Below are positions 1 to 5,347 of a DNA stretch of 9,188 bases, in pieces. The position numbers were made by a program, and so were the translations under genes. How positions within the stretch are numbered: the stretch's first letter is position 1; each line of letters begins with the position of its first letter. The notes beneath the pieces are model-generated. The model was not told where the DNA came from. It worked only from the letters and a program-made list of their open reading frames with translations, and ran no database searches. This DNA is from an uncultured Christensenella sp. (GTDB lineage Bacteria; Bacillota; Clostridia; Christensenellales; UBA1242). The stretch is taken from assembly GCA_948471335.1 (NCBI GenBank), contig CAOKRZ010000032.1, positions 1 to 9,188 of the forward strand, in the 5' to 3' direction.

Positions 1-717
1 AAAGGACGGCAAAAGGTTATCTTAAACTTTGATGACGAACTTGTCAGAACTCTGAAATTATCAAATAAAACGCTATATTTCTCAAAAAACATGCTAAATA
101 AAGGTGTTTTTGTGAAAAATAACGCAATTTATATCAACAACAGCAAAGTGATTTCATGCAATGATATTCCGCTTTTTGGTTCAAAAAACCTTGAAAACGC
201 ACTTGCTGCAACTGCCATTTGCCATAAGCTTAGAATAAAACCAAAATATATAAAAAGCGGCATTGCCACTTTCAAAGTTCCACCGCATAGGCTTGAATTT
301 ATCGGAACTGTCAAAGGCGCGCAAGTTTTTGATGACAGCAAGGCGACAAACATCTCTTCTGTTATGATGGCTGTCGAGGCGCTTGAAAACGACAAGCTTG
401 TTCTTCTTATGGGCGGGCAAAACAAAAATTGCAATTTTGATGAATTTTTTTCTAAAGGCTATACTCTTGAAAAGCTTTATTGTTTTGGGCAGGCGGGCGA
501 GTATTTATATAACACAGCAAAACGTTTTGGCTATGAGCCAGTGCTTTTTGACAGCATGAAAGACTGCGTAAATTATGTTAAAGAACATTTGGAAGAAGGG
601 CAGATCGTTTTGCTTTCGCCAGGGTGCGCAAGCTTTGACGAGTTTGGCTCTTATGCCGTTCGCGGAGATGTTTTTAAGGAGATGATGTTTTCTAGTTATG
701 AAAAAATTGAAAGTTAA
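1..717 (+). CDS. murD: UDP-N-acetylmuramoyl-L-alanine--D-glutamate ligase, 3' part only (MurD)
   Basis: MurD is a cytoplasmic ligase that uses ATP to add D-glutamate to UDP-MurNAc-L-alanine during peptidoglycan precursor synthesis. The reading frame is open from base 1, so the start lies upstream of the window; 238 codons are visible against a usual length near 450. What is seen is the end of the central ligase domain (NFDDE near codons 9-13) and the whole C-terminal domain. Diagnostic motifs are HRLEF (from base 286), DDSKATN (from base 331) and SPGCASFDEF (from base 616), followed by an RGDVF segment, all in the order expected of MurD. Small departures from the common form are GGQNK where GGxDK is usual, and SPGCAS where SPACAS is usual. 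The methionine codon at base 91 is internal and is not the start. The last 20 bases overlap ftsW in another frame, which suggests coupled translation. The family call is secure. Confidence 0.95.
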   Translation, partial: KGRQKVILNFDDELVRTLKLSNKTLYFSKNMLNKGVFVKNNAIYINNSKVISCNDIPLFGSKNLENALAATAICHKLRIKPKYIKSGIATFKVPPHRLEFIGTVKGAQVFDDSKATNISSVMMAVEALENDKLVLLMGGQNKNCNFDEFFSKGYTLEKLYCFGQAGEYLYNTAKRFGYEPVLFDSMKDCVNYVKEHLEEGQIVLLSPGCASFDEFGSYAVRGDVFKEMMFSSYEKIES

Positions 718-1867
718 TAAAAACGTTGTTTTCATCATTCTCATTGTTCTTGCGCTTGCAAGTTTTGGCTGCCTTATGGTGTATTCTGCTTCTTTCTATT
801 CGGCCCAGTATCATTATGGAAACAAAAACTTTTTTCTCTATAAGCAGATAATGGGAGTTGTGCTTGGACTTGTGGCAATGCTCTTTTTCACATTTGTTGA
901 CTATCATGTTTTAAAGCGTTTTAAGTGGTGGATTGTTGGGATTTCTTTTGTCCTTCTTGCCTGCGTTTTCATCCCTGGACTTGGTATGGAAAGCTATGGT
1001 GCAAAACGCTGGGTTTCGATTGCAGGCTTTTCAGTTCAGCCTTCAGAGATTGCTAAGTTTGCGCTTGTCATTTTTTGCGCAAGCCACTTGTCTGACAATC
1101 ATGACAAAATAAAGACCTTTAAAGGTCTGCTTCCAATTTTTGCCGTTGGCGGCGCGATGTGCATCCTTATCATGCTTGAGCCAAGCATGAGTGTGACTAT
1201 GTGCATATGTTTTGTCACTCTCTTTATGCTTATAATCGGCGGCATGAGCAAGAAGCACACGCTCATGTTTTCAATCCCTGCAGCTGCAGCAGTGCCAGCT
1301 TTAATTTTGCTTGAACCTTACAGACTTAAAAGACTTCTTGCATTCATCGATCCATGGGCGTCGCCGCAAGGGGAAGGCTTTCAGCTTATTCAGTCGCTTT
1401 ACTCTTTAGGCTCAGGCGGGTGGTTTGGAGTTGGAATTTTCAACTCACGTCAAAAATATCTTTTCTTGCCTTTTGCTGAGTCTGACTTCATCCTTTCAAT
1501 CATTGGTGAAGAGGTTGGGTTCTTTGGGCTGATTGCACTTATGGCGCTCTTTTTAACCCTTGTCATTCTTCTCATAAAGATTGGGCTTAACGCAAAAGAT
1601 CGTTTCGGTGCTTTGCTTGCCTCTGGAATCGGGTTCATAATCGGCGTCCAGACTCTTCTCAACATTGCCGTTGTCACAGGCTCTATTCCTCCGACAGGGC
1701 TTCCTCTTCCATTTATAAGCTCAGGTGGAACTTCTGTCATGGTGTTCATGGCAGGCGTTGGCATTTGCCTCAATGTTTTAAGACAATCTTCTGGCGAAAA
1801 ATCTTATTTTGTCAAACTTTCATCCTTTAAAGTTAGAAAGAAAAAATCTAAACAGGCGAACTTATAA
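698..1867 (+). CDS. ftsW: SEDS-family septal peptidoglycan polymerase FtsW (FtsW/SpoVE type)
   Basis: SEDS glycosyltransferases are polytopic membrane proteins that polymerise lipid II with a partner class B PBP at the septum. This 389-residue product has about ten hydrophobic segments, the first near residues 11-30. Family motifs are KRWVSIAGFSVQPSEIAKF (103-121), the FIDPWASPQGEGFQ stretch (216-229), FLPFAESDFIL (256-266) and the GSIPPTGLPLPFISSGGTS signature (328-346). Asp263 in ESDFI aligns with the catalytic aspartate of SEDS enzymes, although the residues just before it (Glu, Ser) replace the usual His/Gln and Thr. The tail is basic (KVRKKKSK). The ATG at 698 is the first start in this frame, because a TGA lies at 683-685. 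An AAGGAG at 676-681 is rather far away (16 nt), so translation may depend on coupling to murD. FtsW and RodA share these motifs; FtsW or SpoVE is preferred because of the dcw context. Confidence 0.94.
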   Translation: MKKLKVNKNVVFIILIVLALASFGCLMVYSASFYSAQYHYGNKNFFLYKQIMGVVLGLVAMLFFTFVDYHVLKRFKWWIVGISFVLLACVFIPGLGMESYGAKRWVSIAGFSVQPSEIAKFALVIFCASHLSDNHDKIKTFKGLLPIFAVGGAMCILIMLEPSMSVTMCICFVTLFMLIIGGMSKKHTLMFSIPAAAAVPALILLEPYRLKRLLAFIDPWASPQGEGFQLIQSLYSLGSGGWFGVGIFNSRQKYLFLPFAESDFILSIIGEEVGFFGLIALMALFLTLVILLIKIGLNAKDRFGALLASGIGFIIGVQTLLNIAVVTGSIPPTGLPLPFISSGGTSVMVFMAGVGICLNVLRQSSGEKSYFVKLSSFKVRKKKSKQANL

Positions 1868-1868
1868 T
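1863..1868 (+). promoter_or_regulatory. Possible -10 box for murA
   Basis: A perfect TATAAT lies over the ftsW stop codon. Transcription from it would start near 1875, at the foot of the hairpin in front of murA, giving a leader of about 30 nt. No acceptable -35 box is visible 16-18 bp upstream, where the sequence is A-rich, so this may be a chance AT-rich match. Confidence 0.3.
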
Positions 1869-1871
1869 AAT

Positions 1872-1904
1872 ATGACCTCATAAATAAATATGTGAGGTCT
1901 TTTT
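1872..1904 (+). terminator. Terminator-like hairpin containing the murA ribosome binding site
   Basis: The arms GACCTCA (1874-1880) and TGAGGTC (1893-1899) are perfectly complementary. A G-U and an A-U pair can extend the stem inward, leaving an 8-nt AU-rich loop. Five T residues follow (1900-1904), which is the form of an intrinsic terminator. The GAGGT at 1894-1898 in the 3' arm is also the only good Shine-Dalgarno sequence for murA, 7 nt before its ATG. The same element could therefore stop transcripts from ftsW, hide the murA ribosome binding site, or both. The stem is short, so termination may be partial. Confidence 0.65.
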
Positions 1905-1905
1905 C

Positions 1906-3162
1906 ATGGAAAAGTTTTTTATAAATGGCGGAAACAAGCTTTATGGGAAAATTAAAGTTGACGGTGCAAAAAATTCGCTTTTGCCAATTCTCGCTGCTGC
2001 GATTATGGTTGACGGGAAAGTTAAGCTAAAAAATGTGCCAAGATATAGCGACGTTCTTGGAATGTGCAAGATTTTATCTGAGCTTGGCGCTGAGGTTTCT
2101 TGGCAGGATGATAATCTTATCATCGATGCCTCACTTATTGAAGGGCATGCGATTTCTACTTCGCTTGCCGGCGCACTTCGCTCGTCAATTTTTACTCTTG
2201 GGCCGCTGCTTTGCAGACATAGGATTGCCAAAGTTGCATACCCAGGCGGCTGTGAGATTGGCTTAAGACCAATTGACATTCACTTAAGCGGGCTTCGCAG
2301 TCTTGGGACACGAATCGTTGAAAAGAATGGATACATCTATGCAAACGGCGAAAGCATGGAAGGCAGTGACGTTACGCTAAGCTTCCCAAGTGTTGGAGCA
2401 ACTGAAAATCTTATGATGGCAGGTGCTTGCAGCAAGGGAATAACGAGGATATTCAATCCGGCAAAAGAACCGGATATCGTTGACTTGCAAGATTTCTTAA
2501 ATGCTTGCGGTGCGAAAGTCTCTGGCTCTGGCGGCAATGTGATTTACATCGAAGGTGTTGAACGCTTGCATGGATGCGAATTTGAAGCCATTCCTGACCG
2601 AATAGCCGCAGGCACATATCTTCTTATGTGCGCCATGTGTGGCGGAGAAATTGAGATTGAAAACTTTTTGCCATATCATAATCAAGCACTTTTGTCGAAA
2701 CTTCTCGAAAGTGCTTGCAAGATTGATGTGAAAGATGATAGAATATTTATAAGTTCAAAAGGCGCGCTTCAGTCTTTTGGCGAAGTTGAAACGGCAGTCT
2801 ATCCTGGGCTTCCAACCGACCTTCAGCCTCAAATCATGGCGCTCGAGTCGGTGAGCAAAGGTTATTGCCTTATCGTTGAAAACTTGTTTGAGTCGCGTTT
2901 TAAGCATGTGCCAGAGCTTATCAAAATGGGCGCGGACATAAGATTTCGGTCAAATGTATGCGTTATCAAGGGAAAGGATAAACTTTATGGAGCAGAGGTC
3001 AATTCTCCAGATCTTCGTGGAGGAGCTGCCCTTGTTATGGCTGGCATGAAAGCCGAAGGATATACGACGGTTTCGGGGATTGAACTTATTGACAGGGGCT
3101 ATTATAAGCTTGAAGAAAAATTGTCGGCTCTTGGGGCAAGCATAAAAAGAATAGAGGAATAG
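1906..3162 (+). CDS. murA: UDP-N-acetylglucosamine 1-carboxyvinyltransferase (MurA)
   Basis: MurA transfers enolpyruvate from phosphoenolpyruvate to UDP-GlcNAc, the first committed step of peptidoglycan synthesis, in the cytoplasm. At 418 residues it has the normal family length and no gaps. Visible active-site elements are Lys22-Asn23 (DGAKNS), LRSS near 91-94, Cys116 in PGGCEIGLRPIDIH, Asp305 in GLPTDLQPQ and Arg397 in LIDRGYY. EPSP-synthase-like features include FNPAKEPDIVDL (183-194). Cys116 is the residue that fosfomycin alkylates in this family, so the enzyme is expected to be of the sensitive type (inference). The ATG at 1906 follows a GAGGT site that lies in a hairpin arm. The stop codon abuts divIB, so the two genes are almost certainly co-transcribed. 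Many Bacillota carry two MurA paralogues; this one is in the dcw position. Confidence 0.97.
   Translation: MEKFFINGGNKLYGKIKVDGAKNSLLPILAAAIMVDGKVKLKNVPRYSDVLGMCKILSELGAEVSWQDDNLIIDASLIEGHAISTSLAGALRSSIFTLGPLLCRHRIAKVAYPGGCEIGLRPIDIHLSGLRSLGTRIVEKNGYIYANGESMEGSDVTLSFPSVGATENLMMAGACSKGITRIFNPAKEPDIVDLQDFLNACGAKVSGSGGNVIYIEGVERLHGCEFEAIPDRIAAGTYLLMCAMCGGEIEIENFLPYHNQALLSKLLESACKIDVKDDRIFISSKGALQSFGEVETAVYPGLPTDLQPQIMALESVSKGYCLIVENLFESRFKHVPELIKMGADIRFRSNVCVIKGKDKLYGAEVNSPDLRGGAALVMAGMKAEGYTTVSGIELIDRGYYKLEEKLSALGASIKRIEE
3153..3158 (+). promoter_or_regulatory. Ribosome binding site of divIB within the murA end
   Basis: AGAGGA lies 4 nt before the ATG at 3163 and inside the last codons of murA. 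It supports the chosen divIB start and suggests translational coupling, because the murA stop TAG (3160-3162) directly precedes the ATG. Confidence 0.6.
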
Positions 3163-4041
3163 ATGGCAAAAAAGAAGAAGGTCCTAATCGCAGGCGGAGT
3201 GACTTTGGGGATAATAGGAATTTTTATCCTTCTTCTTTTTACGCTTTTTGCGCTAAAAAATGCGGAAGTTGATTTTCGGACAAGCAGGGTAAATCTTTCT
3301 GCCACGCAAGAAGAAATCATTGAAACAGCAGACCTAAGCTACAAAAGTCCAGTTTTATTTCACAGCAAAAAGAAATATGTTTCAAGACTTGAAAAGGCTT
3401 ATCCATATATTAAAGTTATCAACATCGAAACGGTTTTTCCAAACAAGTTTGTGATTCACGTAAGTGAGCGCCAAGAAGTGTATGCAGTTGAAGGCGAAGG
3501 ATTTTTCTATATCTGTGATGAAGATTTTAAAGTCTTAAGAAAAACTGAAAAGTTTGAGTCAGTTGAGTCAAATGCAATTCTCCTTTCTGGCATTGAGGTC
3601 AAAAGCGAAAAAGATGCAGGTGAGTTTTTGCCAGTAGATGGCTATGTGGACATATATTCATCTTTTGTTGAAAACAACAGGCTTTTGTTTGAACAGCAGG
3701 CGCTTGTCAAAGAAATAAACTTTGAAAAGGCTGTCAATGAAAAAACAAATCTTGAAGAAGTGAGTGCGAAGCTGACGCTTTTTAGTGGAAACAACATCAA
3801 GATTTTAAACTGCTCTAAGTCACTCACTTTGAAAGTGACAAGTGCCATTCAGGTTTTTTCTCAGCTTTACAGTCTTCTTGGCAAAGAAATAAAGATTGTC
3901 AGCGAGGACGGGCAAACTGAGGTTGTTGGAGTGTGGGATGAAGATAATCTCCGCTCAGCAGTCATTGAAATAGGGTCATATTATACAAGTGATGGGATTT
4001 ATTACAAAGTTTTACCCCTTACGCAACTGGAAAGTTTGTGA
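3163..4041 (+). CDS. divIB: Cell division protein FtsQ/DivIB, POTRA domain
   Basis: FtsQ/DivIB is a bitopic membrane protein of the divisome; with FtsL and DivIC it helps activate septal peptidoglycan synthesis. The 292-residue product has a very short basic cytoplasmic end (MAKKKK), one membrane segment near residues 7-31, and an extracytoplasmic part. Residues 33-103 fit a POTRA domain: the strand AEVDF, the helix SATQEEIIETA, the SRLEKAYPYIKVINIET segment, and VFPNKFVIHVSERQEVYAVE, which matches the usual FtsQ pattern ending in an ER-x-x-x-A motif. Residues 105 to about 235 fit the less conserved beta domain. Sequence identity across this family is low, so the call rests on topology, the POTRA pattern and the position between murA and ftsA. 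The gene starts immediately after murA, and its last codons form the 5' arm of a terminator. Confidence 0.88.
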   Translation: MAKKKKVLIAGGVTLGIIGIFILLLFTLFALKNAEVDFRTSRVNLSATQEEIIETADLSYKSPVLFHSKKKYVSRLEKAYPYIKVINIETVFPNKFVIHVSERQEVYAVEGEGFFYICDEDFKVLRKTEKFESVESNAILLSGIEVKSEKDAGEFLPVDGYVDIYSSFVENNRLLFEQQALVKEINFEKAVNEKTNLEEVSAKLTLFSGNNIKILNCSKSLTLKVTSAIQVFSQLYSLLGKEIKIVSEDGQTEVVGVWDEDNLRSAVIEIGSYYTSDGIYYKVLPLTQLESL

Positions 4042-4066
4042 AATGTTTGACAAACTTTCTTTTTTT
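4030..4066 (+). terminator. Intrinsic terminator at the end of divIB
   Basis: AAAGTTTGT (4031-4039) pairs perfectly with ACAAACTTT (4050-4058), and G4030-C4059 adds one more pair. The loop is 10 nt, and a run of seven T residues follows (4060-4066). The 5' arm encodes the last residues of DivIB and includes the first base of its TGA stop. This probably ends the murA-divIB transcript. Confidence 0.85.
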
Positions 4067-4075
4067 AACTAAACT
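4047..4075 (+). promoter_or_regulatory. Predicted sigma-A-type promoter of ftsA
   Basis: A consensus -35 box TTGACA (4047-4052) is followed by a 17-bp spacer and TAAACT (4070-4075, four of six consensus bases). Transcription would start near 4082, giving a leader of about 14 nt. The -35 box lies in the loop and 3' arm of the divIB terminator. Other possible -10 sequences just downstream (TATAGA at 4075, TAAAAT at 4081) are less well spaced from this -35. Confidence 0.55.
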
Positions 4076-4086
4076 ATAGATAAAAT

Positions 4087-4091
4087 AGGTG
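4087..4091 (+). promoter_or_regulatory. Ribosome binding site of ftsA
   Basis: AGGTG lies 4 nt before the ATG at 4096 and matches the 3' half of the Shine-Dalgarno consensus. The spacing is short but workable. No better site or alternative start is seen. Confidence 0.5.
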
Positions 4092-4095
4092 TATT

Positions 4096-5217
4096 ATGAA
4101 GGATTTTGAACTCGTTTTTGATATAGGCTCTTCAAAACTCCGAGCTATGGTGGCTGGGAAGGGTGTGAACGGCACAATAACTACCAAGGGCTATATTGAA
4201 TATGATTATGACGGATTTTATGAAGGTCGCTTCTTAAATCAAGAAAAACTTGACTTTCTTTTCAGACAAGCGCTCAGCGACCTTGATTTCAATGTTGGGA
4301 AAAACAGCAAGCTTTACATAGGTGTTCCTGCTGAATTTTCTTCAGTAACAGCAACAAGCGCCACAATGAATTTTGGTGACAGAAGAAAGATCAAGCAAGC
4401 AGACATTGACGCAATGTTCTATTCTGCAGGAGAAAAAGCAAAAGGGGAAAATGTTGAGATTGTCAGTGTGAACCCAATTTCATTCACTATTGACGATTCA
4501 AGGCTCAGCTATGATCCGGTTGGAGAAATCGCTTCTTCGCTTTCAGCCAAGCTTTCAATCATATATGCAGGGCGTGAGTTTATTTCTCTTTTCAACTCAA
4601 TTGTTGCAGGACTTGGCTTTTCAAGTGTGGAATATATTTCAGAGCCTTTATGCGAAGCTTTGTTTTTGATCGATAAAGAAGATAGAGAAGATCTTAATCT
4701 TATGATCGATGTCGGAGATTTGACAACTTCAATCGCAATTGTCAAAGGACAAGGGCTTGCGCATCTGTCTTCCTTCTCAATGGGTGGGGCATTTATCACA
4801 AACGCACTTTCAGAAGCTTTTGATCTAAGCTTAACTGAAGCAGACAGACTCAAGCGCATGGTTGTGCTTTCACTCAAAGGCAAAGCAACTGATTTCTATG
4901 AGCTTACAACAGATCTTGGCAAAGTGATCAAAATTTCAATGAATGAAGCAAACGCCGTTGTTGGCTATATCATCGACACAATTGGCAGCGCGATTTCAAA
5001 ATGCGTTCAACTTTTCTCAAGTGACTATATTTCCTTCCTTCCAGTTTACCTTTCTGGCGGCGGAATAACAAAAATCAAAGGTGGGCGTGACTATCTTGCA
5101 AAGTGCCTCGGCAGAAACATAGGCTATGGAGTGCCTAAGCTTCCTGGCAAGGACAAGCCGACACTTGCATCAATCTATTCTTTGGCTGCGATTGCGCTTG
5201 AAGGGCTTAAATACTAG
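4096..5217 (+). CDS. ftsA: Actin-like cell division protein FtsA, short form without C-terminal tail
   Basis: FtsA is an actin-like protein that tethers FtsZ filaments to the membrane and recruits later divisome proteins. The 373-residue product shows the actin fold with the FtsA-specific SHS2 insertion: a phosphate-1 loop FDIGSSKLRAMV (8-19), an SHS2-like region from about residue 72 (LYIGVPAEFSSVTA) to about 170, a phosphate-2 region MIDVGDLTTSIAIVKG (203-218), SMGGAFITNALSEAF (228-242) with the nearby EADRLKR helix, and an adenosine-side motif YLSGGGITKIKGG (318-330). It ends right after the final core helix (PTLASIYSLAAIALEGLKY), without the linker and amphipathic membrane helix that bring usual FtsA proteins to about 420 residues. 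The phosphate-2 loop has Asp-Leu where Gly-Gly is usual. Position before ftsZ supports the name. A divergent FtsA paralogue is the main alternative. Confidence 0.87.
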   Translation: MKDFELVFDIGSSKLRAMVAGKGVNGTITTKGYIEYDYDGFYEGRFLNQEKLDFLFRQALSDLDFNVGKNSKLYIGVPAEFSSVTATSATMNFGDRRKIKQADIDAMFYSAGEKAKGENVEIVSVNPISFTIDDSRLSYDPVGEIASSLSAKLSIIYAGREFISLFNSIVAGLGFSSVEYISEPLCEALFLIDKEDREDLNLMIDVGDLTTSIAIVKGQGLAHLSSFSMGGAFITNALSEAFDLSLTEADRLKRMVVLSLKGKATDFYELTTDLGKVIKISMNEANAVVGYIIDTIGSAISKCVQLFSSDYISFLPVYLSGGGITKIKGGRDYLAKCLGRNIGYGVPKLPGKDKPTLASIYSLAAIALEGLKY

Positions 5218-5236
5218 TTTGGAATTGCATAAAACC

Positions 5237-5272
5237 AAAAAAAAATGAAAAAATATACATTTTTCATAAAAA
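5237..5272 (+). promoter_or_regulatory. Phased A/T tracts upstream of the ftsZ promoter
   Basis: Homopolymer runs at 5237-5245 (A9), 5248-5253 (A6), 5260-5264 (T5) and 5268-5272 (A5) have centres about 8-12 bp apart, close to one helical turn. Such spacing is known to bend DNA, and AT-rich tracts just upstream of a -35 box can act as an UP element. The role is inferred. An 8-bp inverted repeat, ATGAAAAA with TTTTTCAT (5245-5252 and 5260-5267), falls in the same stretch but contains too little GC to be a convincing ftsA terminator. Confidence 0.4.
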
Positions 5273-5286
5273 TCTCGTTGGAATGT

Positions 5287-5315
5287 TTGCAAAATTACGC
5301 AAAAAGAGTTACAAT
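5287..5315 (+). promoter_or_regulatory. Predicted sigma-A-type promoter of ftsZ
   Basis: TTGCAA (5287-5292) and TACAAT (5310-5315, five of six consensus bases) are separated by exactly 17 bp. Transcription would start near 5322, leaving a leader of about 25 nt with the ribosome binding site. This would give ftsZ an expression level separate from ftsA. Confidence 0.7.
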
Positions 5316-5334
5316 GAGGGTGTAAAAATAAATC

Positions 5335-5343
5335 AAGGAGTGA
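5335..5343 (+). promoter_or_regulatory. Strong ribosome binding site of ftsZ
   Basis: AAGGAGTGA is a near-complete Shine-Dalgarno sequence, with its AAGGAG core 7 nt before the ATG at 5348. It is the strongest site in the window, as expected for an abundant protein, and it fixes the start. Confidence 0.8.
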
Positions 5344-5347
5344 ATTT

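Noticed and set aside
91..93. ATG at 91 as the start of a short gene
   Set aside because: The frame is open and MurD-like (NFDDE) all the way back to base 1, so this methionine is internal to murD.
3824..3838. Palindrome TCACTTTGAAAGTGA inside divIB
   Set aside because: It is a single 7-bp inverted repeat in coding sequence with one central base and no neighbouring signal. Chance is enough.
5245..5267. Inverted repeat ATGAAAAA/TTTTTCAT as a terminator for ftsA
   Set aside because: The stem has one G-C pair only and no T run follows. It is better explained by the A/T tracts.
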